Positions 52,951 through 63,951 of a stretch of 64,000 nucleotides of DNA are shown here, piece after piece (the stretch's first letter is position 1; each line of letters starts with the position of its first letter). The translations under genes and the position numbers were made by a program. The notes under the pieces are model-generated. The model worked only from the letters and a program-made list of their open reading frames with translations, did not search any database and had not been told where the DNA came from. Origin of the DNA: Gracilariopsis chorda (lineage: Eukaryota > Rhodophyta > Florideophyceae > Gracilariales > Gracilariaceae); NCBI GenBank assembly GCA_003194525.1, contig NBIV01000031.1:342953-406952 (forward strand), written 5' to 3'.

Positions 52951-55900
52951 CTAGTCAATTACAATAGCTCCATCATCTATACGCAGATGCGTCTGAGTAT
53001 GCCAATCATAGACATTTCCGTATTCACTAAAGATTTCGTCCCCTTCCTCTATTTCAACAAGGGCTTCCAGCTTGATAAGCCTGTAGTCTGTTAGTTTCCT
53101 ACGGTTCAGCCCTAGGCCAGGTGAACGTTTCATCCGCACGTTAGCCTCACGCTTTTTCACAAGGCCATCTACCGTAGCATCTAAGTCCTTATCGCCTTCG
53201 ACATACTTAGGGTCGTTAATATACCCTGCAACACAAAACGGAGCTGGAACAACCCAAAGAATCGGGTTGGTTTGTTTTCCATGGTTCAGTGTTCTCCGAT
53301 GAGGTAGTGCAGAGAACTGATGCCCATGAACATCCACCTCCACCGCATATTTTTGAAAGCGATCCTTCGTCACACCCATAACTCCGTCCCCGTAGGTCTT
53401 GTGCACTTCTTTACGGTTCGTCAGATCATGATACACGAGTGTCCCATAGAAGTAGCACACTACCTCCCCTACAGCAATTCGACGAGTTGCAAACACTCCA
53501 ACACCAGCGTTATCGTGGCGAATAGTAGACTTGCTGATTCGTAGTCCATAATGCACAGCTTCCATTGCCAGCAGCGAGTTCATGTTCTCCAGATTCATCC
53601 TACCCTGCAGCACGCTAGGCCATTGATCGAAGGTCCTGCTCTTACCCAATTTGGCTACCTCTTCACTTCTCCACAGCGTCGACAGGAAGTGGACGACGTG
53701 TGGGGAAAGCATCTGGTACGGAGAAAAGCCATTGACTGCCTTCCATGACAAGGTATGCCTCAATCTGCCCATTGGAAATGCGATGACAACAGTATGGGCC
53801 ATCTTCCTGAGCTCTTGGTTCTTCTCAAGATTGGTGTTTCCCTCCCGGATTATAGAAGCAAAACGAACAATAGCAGCATGCTTTGCGTGTTCAAAGCAAG
53901 CTTTATCGTCTTCACATCCTACAAATATCCGGTGCTTCGGCAGTTCCATGCATGCCATCGCTGTAGAGAACGTCCCCGCAAAGAGGTCAACCACTAGGTC
54001 TCCTGGCTGACTAAACCTGCAAATGAGTTCCTTCAGCAATGCCCTACACTTCTGTTCCGGTCGCACCTTTTTCCTCGTAGTGATTCTCTCCGAGTTTGTC
54101 ACATTCCATAGCAGAGTTTCGCCATAAGACATAGGCGGCACCTGGTCTATGATTGCGTGATATGCCGGGTAGCGTGAAGGGATAAAATTAAAGTTCTCAT
54201 AGTTCACCATTCTGTGCTGTTGGGAATACGGGACCCCAGAGCGCACTGCATGTACGGCATACTCCGACGTCTGGTACAGCCGACAGCTCCGCCTTCCCGG
54301 ATTACCCATCGAGTTCCCCATGGATCGTACGAACTGGAGGGTTGTTCGTCCACGACAAAAGAAAAACGAGTTGTGCCAGAGTCATCTGTGTACGTAACAC
54401 TCCGCAGCACCTCCCGCCACTTCTGTATCTGATCCCACGAGCAGAACAATATAACATGCCCACCGGGACGTAGCAACTTTGAAATTCTTTTCCCTGCCCG
54501 GGCCATGGTCTTCTCGGTGAGAACATCATGACCACTGTTCTCCCGATTACGCTCCGCACGAGTCCCATATGGGGGATCCGAAAGCACGAACTGTACCCTT
54601 CCTTCAATGGATAGTTCGCTGTCCCCGGACTTGTTGTCGTCGACTTCGACAAGGTCTTGGAAACTGCAGTTGTGAAGACGGAAGCTGCGGGACATCTGCC
54701 TCTCACAGTACTCGTACGACATCAACTGATCTAAAGTCTTCGGATACGGTGGAGGTTGAACACCAGTCTCCTTCACGCTGTACGTCAGTCTCTGAGACAA
54801 TGTCGTTGTCTGCAGACCAGTAGTAGCTCTTGGAGCAGCCACACTCTCCACCACCTCTTCGACCTCATTATCAGCGATACCTTCCTTTTCATGAATACCT
54901 TCGTGCCTCCCAGCAGCAGGGTTGGTCCGTACCGGCACCATCATGATATCGTCATCTTCCCCAGGCTCCTGCTTAACAGCTTGATGAACGGCGAAATTGC
55001 TTCCATGCGATTTAGTTAGCTTAAGAGGCTTGATGGCATCCTGAACTGTAGTGACAAGAGACTCACTAAAGTCCTCAAATCGTGTAGGGAAATGCCTTGT
55101 GTTCGTGATATTGAATCTCTTTAGAGCATCCCATTTACTGGGAGCAGAGATTTCGAACAGTTTCTCTTGTACTACCACACTGTAAAGGTCCCCAAGGTAT
55201 TCCTTTGCACATAAACGAAGTCCTGTATCAACTGCGCCAGGTAGGCTCCAAGCCCATTCCACAATGTTCTCCCTGATGGTAGTGGCGTTCTTCTCCTTCA
55301 CAAATTGTTTCGAGCAGTCTTTGTGTTGAAAACCCAGGGAAGGTTCTCCAATATCTTTGAATACCATGTTACGGTAGTCCAGTCGAGTGTACGGCAATAT
55401 CATAACCTCGACGTTGGGAAAACCAAGAAATTGTGCAAAGCAATCCCATGCCCTGGTAACCAGCTGGACGCCATAGCCCACTCTCTGACATTGCAGCTTG
55501 TCAGACAGGCTCACCTTCGAGAACTTCGTACTAGACATTCCGAATTTCCTTTTTCTACCACTCGCTTTCTTATGCAACGAGATGTTCTGCACCATAGACA
55601 AGGCTATGAAGAATTCGAAATCCGTGCAAGGTTTGGTGTGGAAAGGAGAAGAGTTATTGATGACGCCTAGCACTCGAGACTTGAAGAACACACTTAGCAA
55701 TACATTGCGTGGTATACCCTTATGCACCTCGCTTCCACAATAAAGCTCCCAAAAGTCCCTCACGCGTCGGTCCCCATCACCATCCTTCAGGTCCACTACC
55801 CTTGCCATCAAGTACATCTGACGTGCCGGACCCCTAGAAGCGACTTTCCGTAGCTCGGAATCGGAGTACGAGGTGTAATCCGGTCCGATGAGAGTATAGA

Positions 55901-56132
55901 ACATTTGCTTCACAGACTCATGAACGTTTCGGGTTTCCACCGCGAACGTCAAGAAATCGCTGTGCTTCAGACCTCTCGGCTCGTCAAAGTTTTGCCTCGT
56001 CGCCACGTAGGCGTCGCGAATACCCAGGTAAGCAGCAAGAAGCTGGTCCCCAGTTCCATGCATCTTACCGCTTCCCGAAGCACTCCCGGTGGCGGCCGAC
56101 CTCACATTAACTTCTTCGACGGAGGAGCCCAT
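52951..56132 (-). CDS. Amino-MTase plus SET-domain fusion protein (gene C), one interruption
   Basis: Two overlapping frames (56132-54204 and 54321-52951) together encode about 1050 residues. Residues 1-420 are unrecognised. An amino-type (N6-adenine or N4-cytosine) DNA methyltransferase follows: motif IV FVLSDPPYGTRAERN at residue 519, LRPGGHVILFCSWDQIQKW, then in the second frame GDLVVDLFAGTFSTAMACME (SAM-binding FxG) and a CEDDKACFEHA turn. The order IV before I is that of bacterial beta-class enzymes. The C-terminal 230 residues form a SET domain: GVGVFATRRIAVGEVVCYFY, VAGYINDPKY, ANVRMKRSPG and EIEEGDEIFSEYGNVYDW. The frame change lies between 54240 and 54305, inside the methyltransferase. 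A 35-base GTAAT...CAG segment (54305-54271) would restore phase if spliced; an indel is the alternative. Confidence 0.7.
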
Positions 56133-56455
56133 GATATACCTCGATGGCTATGCAGCTAGTTTGAAAATGAACGGACGTGGGGGAGGAACGCGATACTCCA
56201 CACGTTCGGAGCGGTCGCGGAGCAAAGAGAAAGTGGTTACCGTGTTTTTCGGTGGTCGTCAATGACCAAAAGTTGCAATCACGCGGATGAAGATTGGCAG
56301 GTTTTCGGAATCGTTGTAATGCTTGTGAGCCGGCGTGGTTGCACTGCGATGATAGGAGAGAATATCTGCGCATCGACACCGATTGCATGAAGGAGCGCGG
56401 CGGTCAGAAGATCATTGCGAGCAACTATGCTGATGTTGAACTGCTAGGGGGGTGG

Positions 56456-56531
56456 AGGTCCGTGGACCGGAGTGTCGTGGCGCTTCATCAGGCGCCTGAT
56501 GAAGCGCCACGACACTCCGGTCCACGGACCT
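56456..56531. repeat. Perfect 76-bp palindrome
   Basis: Two 38-base arms meet without a spacer between 56493 and 56494 (centre CAGGCGCCTG) and match at every position. The ends read AGGTCCGTGG...CCACGGACCT. A further GGTGG/CCACC pair extends it past a 3-base bulge. Such a perfect palindrome can extrude as a cruciform and is unusual outside replication origins, hairpin telomeres, regulatory sites or recent inverted duplication. Confidence 0.95.
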
Positions 56532-56538
56532 TCGCCAC

Positions 56539-56677
56539 CCAGCTGTTCAGAAAATCAAAAAATTAGTGTAAAATGAACCATGCATCTTCCGCCCATGACC
56601 TACTAGGTCGTACCGCAGATGTCCGTTCATTCCAGACACTAATTTTAAACTAATTTTTTGATTTTCGGAACTGCTGG
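56539..56677. repeat. Inverted-repeat unit, MITE-like
   Basis: A 29-base arm at 56539-56567 (CCAGCTGTTCAGAAAATCAA...) is matched at 27 of 29 positions by the reverse complement of 56649-56677. The unit is 139 bases long. The hexamer CGCCAC occurs directly left (56533-56538) and one base right (56679-56684) of it, like a target duplication. It begins only 8 bases after the palindrome and ends 84 bases before the ATG of gene D. It may be a small non-autonomous transposon or a paired binding site. Confidence 0.7.
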
Positions 56678-56760
56678 CCGCCACGTGGTGTAAGAGTTCT
56701 ACGAAGACGAAGAAGCATTGTCCCAGGAAATCCGCTTCGCTGCGAAGGCCTGACATAGAA

Positions 56761-59700
56761 ATGCCGACTACGCGAGGAAAAGCGAAAAGCATGGGCAGCT
56801 CCAGAGCTTCCAACCTTTCCACGCCTCCGCCCGCTCAACGCGATGCAAACAGAGAGCTCCATGGTGGGGCGTCTGTCAATATGTTTGTGCGAATCGGTAA
56901 TAGCGATGAAAAGGTGAAGGTTGGCAAAGCACAATTGCGGGGTATGGACGTAGCGGGTGGATCTGGGCCTGGAACAGGACTCTGCCGATCTCTGCATCGC
57001 CATCCGTTGTCGTCTTACCAGAAAGAGGGACAGGATTTGGTAGTGATATGGAAGGCTAATATATCGTCACATGGAGATGAAAGGTATCCGTACGTATTTG
57101 GAGGTCCTGAGGAACCGCCCGCTACTCTGAAGGAGATGGTGTCTGCAGGGCTGTATGCGTGGGACACTGCAATGATGAGCAGTAGGGAGGAAGTGGGAGA
57201 GGGGGGTGAGTCGGTTCCACCGCAGTCAGCAATAAATGTGAAGGCTGCGCAGCCAAGCACTAGTGCTAGTACTGCAACGACTCCTATGAAGCCAAAGAAG
57301 CCCCTGGCCACTCCGAAGACCCTTTCGAAGCAAAAGAACCCCCCCGCGACCAAACAGAAGAAGCCGCTGGCGACTCCGAGGGTACCTGGTACACGTAGGA
57401 GGCTCGTTTCAACTGCCTCTGGTACGCCGTCAAGCATTTTGACGAGTAGAGCACCAGTTAAAAGGATTGAGAGTGGTGAAGCGGCCTCAGGTCCTGCCGA
57501 TATAGAACCCTTTCCAAGAGGAAGCTCAGGAACGAGAGGCCGTGGCCGTGGAAAGGGAGATGTGACACCGCGACCTGCTAGCAGAGGAGTTAGAAAACCG
57601 CAGGAAACTGAACGTGAAGAGGTGTCTGCTCCCCTCATTATTCCTGAGGCACAAGAGGAAGCGAAAGAGGTGGTAAGCGTGGAAGACTCTGATGATGACG
57701 TCATAGAGGTGCCGCGACAGTCCAAGAAGGACCTCACCCCAGAGGAGAGGGTTTTGTATGATGAGGGGGATGTAGTTGGTTCAGAAGCGGTGGACAGAAC
57801 CTTAGGTGTTTTGAACATCAATCATGACGACTATGAGCAACATGATTGTGTCATTGACGTACACATGATTCGATTTCCGAAGAACATGGTACGGTCAAAG
57901 AATGAGAAGCACCTTCGAGAGACGTCGAACAAACTGCCAAAATTCGGATGGCTTCCTTCGCTTGGGTCTATTGCAGTTGCCCTAGCGGAGGACGTACCGC
58001 TGAGTGAGGCTATCGATGCGAACGGGCGGCTGGTTGTGCCTGTTGTTCTTGTAGACGGCTACCATCGCATCACTGTTTTGCTGGAGTTGGAGAAGGAAGG
58101 TGGGAAATAGGCTCGTATTGTTTCCGGGTTGAACGTGACACTCTGGAAGCGCAAGGACACGCAAAGAATGACTTTCAATGAGGTGTTATGGCTCGGAAAG
58201 ACGTTGAATGATTTGAGTTCTAATGTTCTGGTGATGTCTTTTGCTGATAGGATTCACACTACGGTTTCGTTTATTCGCAATGGCGTAGAGCAGGACGGTT
58301 ATGACATACAGAAGCTGACGCCAAGCCAAATAACGGGGGTGCTGTGGAGCAGTGACACTGAAGGAAATGAAGGAAGGATACGCCATTTCAATCGACATTC
58401 CGCTCTTGCTCTGAAGTTTGCACGGAACCCGGGGTTGCTCGAGTTCTTCGATGGCGTATGGCAGGAAACACCTCAAATTGGGGTTACCCATGTGTCTAGT
58501 GACATGCTGCTCCGGATGTCTGCGGATAGGTTTCGTTTTACTATCCAATGTCTACAGGCACACGTGCGAGTGAGGTCCGCCGCTACGGTGAGGATGGGGC
58601 CGTTTGAGGATTTCCGAAAGTACTTCTTTCACTGCGCTTCTAAAGTGTATGACCTATGCATTGAACTTGGTAGAACTATGAAGAAGAAGAAAGGCGTAGA
58701 GGAAGTGATGAGTATACCAATGAAGATTGGAGATTCGGACCAGATGGTATCCAAATATATCGTATCGCGTCTTGGAAAGTGGTATACGAAGGGGAAACAC
58801 AGTTCTTTGGAGTCGAGGGTGGAGAATAAGGTGAGAGAGATACGTAGGACGTTGTATAGAGCTCTGAAGGAGGACGGGCCACAGGATTCAGAGCCGGTCC
58901 TCGATCAATCTGTTGAACCGAAGTTGCTCGGTTTATACGAGTCGACTACCTTGAATTCGGCTACCTTGGAGCCTAGACGAAGTAAGAGAATCGCCGATGG
59001 TCGGGTGGGGAACTCCAAGAAAAGGAAAGCGGAGGTCCTTGACAGTGATAGTGCCAAAGCCTTTGAACCATCACTGAAGAAGCCGAAACGGCCGCAGCGG
59101 AAAGGGCCGAATCGAAACCCCACGAAGACAGGAGGCGTGAACAGACCGAGTATTGCGCGAGAGGTAGTGGAGGTATTGCGCAGTATGGGGAGATGGGAAC
59201 TGAAGAGGTGGTTGAATGATGAAGATATCATTGCCCTGTCGTCTAGTGAAGATGAAGCAAAGGACGACTTCGAGTTTGATGAAGAGAATGAGGAGGGGCA
59301 GCAGACTGCAGGAAGGTTTGAGGATAGCAATCCGGAAAAGCTTCCGGAGGGGTTAAGTCGCCCAGCTGACGTGGCTACGGGGTCGTACATGTCTTGGTTA
59401 GACCTCGTGTACTCGTTGCCGAGTGAGTGGCTTGGGAACGAGAACGGAGTGAAGCATCCGCATCCATGGATGCAGAGGATTCACTTGAGGAAGAATCATC
59501 GAGCTGAGTGCTTGTCAGTGGAGGACTTCCGGATGGTGCACCATGCTGTGTATTGGAGGGCATCCCGTAACATGCACAGGGAAATGGGAACGACGAGGCA
59601 TCCGGTGCTGGGAGTGAAGATGCCGAAATCCGGAAACCCTACAGATGAGGACGAAGCATTATGGATGGCTGCGTTTGAGAGGGAGGATTTGGCTCGCGTG

Positions 59701-60771
59701 TACTTTGCAAAGAAGAGAATGGAACTTTCAGAGAGAGGTTTCTGTGTGTTGGAGGAGTTTGGGACGGATGAAGGTATGGCTACTGCGGCGATGAAGAAGG
59801 GTGTGAAAGTGGATGAGGATGTGGTAGGGGAACTGATGGAGTTCTTTAGAAGTGATTTTGAATCGCAACCGGACCTTGCGGATGAGAGGAATAGGATGTT
59901 TTGGAATCTCATCATTAATGCGGGGGGAGAGAGGGATGCTTTGAACCTCCTAAAGGCAGTGGGACGTTTTATAACAACGAAGAGGGGGATTGTGGATAGA
60001 ATTGAGGCGCTCAAAAACGCTGCAGTGCTTGTGCGGAAGAGGGCGTTGTTGGATGCAAGAATTGGTCAGATTGCGGCAGCACTTTGGTTGACTGAGCGAA
60101 ACTCAGAAGGTGGAGCGATGTATGCGCCTGAAACTGGTGGTCGTGTATTGTGTACTGGAGAGGATTGCCCTAGGCAAGTGTTGCACACTGATTTTAGGAA
60201 TCTGTCGGAGGCGGATAGGAAGAAGGAAGCAAACCCGGGCTATTTCGTAATGGCATCTGGGCCAGATGCGTTCATGATTTGGGTATGCGAGAGGTCTCAT
60301 AACCTGACTATGACTCGGGAGAACGTGAAACGGCTTTCTGGTTCTATGGTGGTGCGAAAGGTGAGGATTCCGCCGTTTTCTGTGTTTATTGGAAGAGGGG
60401 ATGTATTCCACGCTGGAGCTGGGTATGATGATGCGATTGTGAAAGGGTATTGCTTCCGCTACCATATGTATCTTGTGCCTGACGGATACAATCTCCCGGA
60501 TGCTGTACATAGACAGGTCGGATTTACACCTCGATTTGAGGAGGAAGAGGAAGATGAAGAGATGGAGGTGGGAGGTGGTAGTTCTGATGATGGAGACGTT
60601 GATATGGACGATGTGGAGGGGAACAATCAGTCAGACGATGAGGAGGAGGATTACGTATGGAAGCCCGTGGAGATGAATACTGATGGGGATTATGAACAGG
60701 ATGATGAGGAGGGAGAGATGGTCCCTAAAGGATTGCAGGGTCTGATAGGAGAGGACGATGAAAGTGATTAA
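56761..60771 (+). CDS. ParB-like plus 2OG-Fe(II) dioxygenase protein (gene D), in-frame TAG
   Basis: Two frames in the same phase (56761-58107 and 58111-60771) are separated by a single TAG at 58108-58110. The upstream part (449 residues) has a Pro/Lys/Thr-rich, probably DNA-binding stretch (PKKPLATPKTLSKQK), an acidic patch and a ParB-like fold ending in VPVVLVDGYHRITVLLELEK. That fold continues naturally after the stop (RIVSGLNVTLWKRKDTQ). The second part carries basic and acidic linkers. Its C-terminal double-stranded beta-helix dioxygenase shows RQVLHTDFRN (His and Asp ligands, about residues 686 and 688 counted from 58129), VFIGRGDVFHAGAGYDD (His 761) and CFRYHMYLVP (Arg 777 for 2-oxoglutarate). 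It ends in a long acidic tail. A CAG-to-TAG change would explain the stop; read-through is the alternative. The substrate is unknown. Confidence 0.65.
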
Positions 60772-60904
60772 TGATGATAAGTAGTATATATGGTGATAAA
60801 CTTTTGTAAAACTTGACTTAAATTAGTGCAATGTGTTTATTCGTTTCTTTTGAAATGGATGTGAGCAAGTATCATACTCATGATGGGTCTTCTATTGAGT
60901 ACTA

Positions 60905-61225
60905 TCATACAATATGGAACTGGATAACGTCTACGAGCCTTGTATGGAGGGGGGCTGGGTCCTTAGCTCCAGCTTCCTTCAATTTTCTTGAGATTTCGTA
61001 GAAGAAACCGTTTCGAACGTGAAACTCAGAGAAGGAGGCCTTGAGGGATGTGAGGGATTTTCCGTACTTGAGTAGTGCTTCCATGGAGTGCTCATTGGTG
61101 AGAGTATTATGATGAATTCGTGTATGAAGAGCTACAAGGCGCAAAAGTTCTCTCATCACGACGGGTACCTCCTCCCGATGTGTTGTTGCGACATAAGGAT
61201 GAGGAGGGAAGCGACTTTCTGACAT
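60905..61225 (-). CDS. Small helical protein (gene E)
   Basis: A 106-codon frame starting MSESRFPPHPYVATTHREEV, mostly helical (VVMRELLRLVALHTRIHHNT, then LLKYGKSLTSLKASFSEFHV). It has a good ATG, regular composition and lies alone between D and F. No family is recognised. It could be an accessory protein of the element or a chance frame. Confidence 0.45.
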   Translation of the reverse strand: MSESRFPPHPYVATTHREEVPVVMRELLRLVALHTRIHHNTLTNEHSMEALLKYGKSLTSLKASFSEFHVRNGFFYEISRKLKEAGAKDPAPLHTRLVDVIQFHIV

Positions 61226-61786
61226 GTTGAATAGATGTAAATAGAGGGACAGGGTGATGGGAGTGGAAAAGATGACGCCATTTGTGTTGGATGATGTTTA
61301 ATAGTGAAGGGATGATGTCTGGAAAGATGAAGCTCTGTTATATTTTATTAAGAGAGGTACAGGTATAAGAAGAAACTTGGTGGGCGGGTATATCGGTGGG
61401 GAGAATAAAGAAAGGTATAGTGGACAAATCATATGAGATATGAATGTAAATGAAAGTGAATATGTAATTATTTATGAGAATAAAAGGAGATTGTAGGGAT
61501 GTGAAGCACGACATTGCTACAGGGAAAGACTGCGGTTCCCAAATGTGTCCATAGTGAAGGTAGTGGTTCCTTTCATATCAGAATGCGGTGTGGGGTGCAA
61601 GCAGTGCTTGATTTATGAAAAGGAGTGTAGACACTGAATGCATTATCGTGTACTGGTTCAAAACACTGCTTCGCGTGTTTGGAATTGGGAGGGTTTAGCA
61701 AGTCGGAGGATGGTACGTTGTGCATATAAGCGAGGAAGAGGTTGGTTCAAGTGGGGAGGAGGTACAATCGTGATCGACATTCAAAC
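61226..61786. other. Intergenic between E and F
   Basis: Purine-rich on the plus strand, no coding signal. It should hold the divergent promoters of E and F. Confidence 0.35.
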
Positions 61787-62984
61787 ATGGCATTCGAGAA
61801 CATCCACAAGCACCACGACTACTATTTGCAGTCTTCCGAGAGTGACCGGAGGACTCGTGCGTATCTGAATATCTTTCCGAATGAGACGGTGATTCGGTTT
61901 GACGAAGTACTTGAAATTCGGTATAGTACGGATACGGAGAAGGGTGTTGTGCGAGGGGCGTCAAGGTTGCTCACCGCGGGTGTTTTGGAGGATGTGACGG
62001 AGATATACGAGGTTCTAGACGAAGTACCGACACATAATTATATCTTAACGAATTCAAATTTTTTGCACGTGCTGTACGGGAGTACTCATTTGATACAATA
62101 TCTGGAGAATGCGCCAAACCTTTCTAGAAGCCCTCGTCATATGTTCAGTTTCAGGGCTTGGTGCGCATATGCGTTTCTGTTTTCATTAGCCATTGGTGCT
62201 CTTTATGGGGTATTGAAACCGCTTTTGATGCATTATGTGGTAGGGGATGTTCGAATGTCTCCGAAGATGTTGATTGTGGTAATTCTGGAGACTGTTTTGC
62301 ATTTGTTTATCTTCGATATGGTGTTTGCATTGCATAGAAGGCATTTTGGTTCATTGGCATACGTACCTTTGCGGGACAGCCAGCGAATGGCACGGATTTC
62401 TGTGATTCGAAACAGACTACTTGGATTCACGATGGCAGGTCTTTTGCCGTTGAATGTTTGTATTTTTGTTGGCTATCACTTCTTGGAAGCGCCAATTTCG
62501 ATTGGAATGGAACTTAGGACTGGTGCTCTTGCATTTTTCACTGGTGGTTTCATGTTTGGGGGTATGTCGTATGTGGTTGAACGGCTAACGATGTTTTTTT
62601 GTGACTAGGGACAGCATTAACAATGAGAGAGAGCTCCCATATGTGCAGAGAGGTAGTGTTGGGCTGATTTTGGATGTGTGCAGGACCGTATACGGTGGTT
62701 TGAATAAGGTGCTTGGGTTTAGAGATGGTGTGGCTACTATGAGGCTCTATATCGGAAGGGTGTTCCCTGTTGTGTTTACCTACTTGATTTTCACGTTCCT
62801 GAGCGATACTTCTTTGCACAAGGTAAGGGGACTCGCGCCTGTAGTGGAGAATACTATCTTTTTCGTGCTGCTTCTTTTGGGTATGGCTGTGGATATGGAC
62901 TTGGAGTACCATTTTCGAAGGTATGTTGCGAATCTAGGAGAGCACTGTAGGCCTGTTGGTTCTCGTTTTGAACCATTTCTTTAG
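61787..62984 (+). pseudogene. Polytopic membrane protein (gene F), one frame change
   Basis: The start is ATG 61787 (MAFENIHKHHDYYL). A soluble N-terminal part of about 110 residues (RAYLNIFPNETVIRFDEVLE, LLTAGVLEDVTEIYEVLDEV) precedes four hydrophobic segments (AYAFLFSLAIGALYGVL, MLIVVILETVLHLFIFDMVF, RLLGFTMAGLLPLNVCIFVG, ALAFFTGGFMFGGMSYVV). The frame stops at 62608. The next frame (from about 62601) continues with two more (VFPVVFTYLIFTFL, NTIFFVLLLLGMAVDMDLEY) and ends at 62984. The switch falls at a run of seven T (62594-62600), so a single-base slip, a sequencing error or recoding could explain it. About 398 residues in total. Family unknown; a membrane protein is unusual transposon cargo. 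Confidence 0.5.
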
Positions 62985-63228
62985 ACACGTTCGTAGTTCT
63001 ACCTGTACATACCTAAGTTAGTGTGATAGAGTTGTTAAACTGAAGGAAGTGTTAAACTAATGTCGTTCTAAATTTTTCGTTTCAGATTATTGGTGGGACA
63101 CGACTCGGTGGGAAATGGCGCGAAAACGGGCGAGTGAAAAAAATGCGGTTGGATAAGTACCTGGGGAGTGCTCGCTTGGTGGTTGGGTTAGGAACGGGAG
63201 CGCCGTTGTGGTGGGGCGTGTAGTAGCC

Positions 63229-63951
63229 ATGTCTAGCGAAGACGTGAATGATGAGGAGCTACTGGCGTTGTTGGATAAAGCGGAGAAGAGGGAGGTCCCC
63301 GAGACGCCTCCAAGGACGAAGAAGGAGGAGGAAGGGAAGGGTGATGGTGAAGAGGGCAAGGGAAGGAACGTTGTTGGGTTCGGGGAGCTTGGGTTGGGAC
63401 GATGATGGGAGGGGATGGGGGGAGGGAAGTGAGGGCGAGGGAAGTCGAGGAGGACGGGGGAGGAGGAGGAGGTGGGGCGGGGCGAATGAGTCGGTTTTAC
63501 CGCGATGTGAAGAAACTGGTGAGGAGCGTGGGCGGAGGGCTTAAGGAGCGTTTTGGATGAGTGTATCGAGGAGGTTGTGGTGGAAGATGGGGGGGATGGT
63601 GCTGAGTTCTTCAGAGGAAGGGGTGCCTATGGGTGCTGTGGGCTGAGCTGCGTAGGAGGGCAAGGGAGGCTGGGGTGTGGGCGGAAATGCATGTCGATGG
63701 GGTTGTGGCGTGTGTGGGTGAGGGAGCTGAGGAGACTGTGGAAGGAGAACGAGGAGATGCGTAGACGGGTTTTGGTGTTGGAGAAGCAACTTTTACTGGT
63801 TGGTAGGGCTGTGCATCTAATCGAGGAAATGCAGAAGAAGGTGTGTGATGCGGAAGGGAGAGCTGTTGTCGGGGAAGGCACTCCTGTTACTCCCGGTCGA
63901 GGGGCTGTAAGGAAGAGGTTGGAGGAGAAGGACGACGAAGGAATAAGGTGA
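63229..63951 (+). pseudogene. Decayed coiled-coil gene (gene G)
   Basis: The ATG at 63229 opens an acidic start (MSSEDVNDEELLALLDKAEK...). The frame stops at 63405. Coding-like pieces continue in other frames: MSRFYRDVKKLVRSVGGGLK near 63486, ECIEEVVVEDGGDGAEFF from 63553, WAELRRRAREAGVWAEMHVD near 63625, and a terminal coiled coil (LWKENEEMRRRVLVLEKQLL) that stops at 63951. At least three frame changes within 700 bases, in G-run-rich DNA, suggest decay or sequencing errors. The reading may extend past the window. Function unknown. Confidence 0.4.

Larger units (their letters stand above)
56133..56760. promoter_or_regulatory. Divergent intergenic region between genes C and D
   Basis: About 630 bases separate the starts of C (minus) and D (plus), the longest non-coding gap between the larger genes of the element. 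It should hold both promoters. It also holds the 76-bp palindrome and the MITE-like inverted repeat listed separately. No TATA box is obvious close to either ATG. Confidence 0.5.

Noticed and set aside
58099-58110. 11-base GTGGGAAATAG as an intron removing the TAG in gene D
   Set aside because: Far too short to splice, and removal would destroy the shared frame on both sides.
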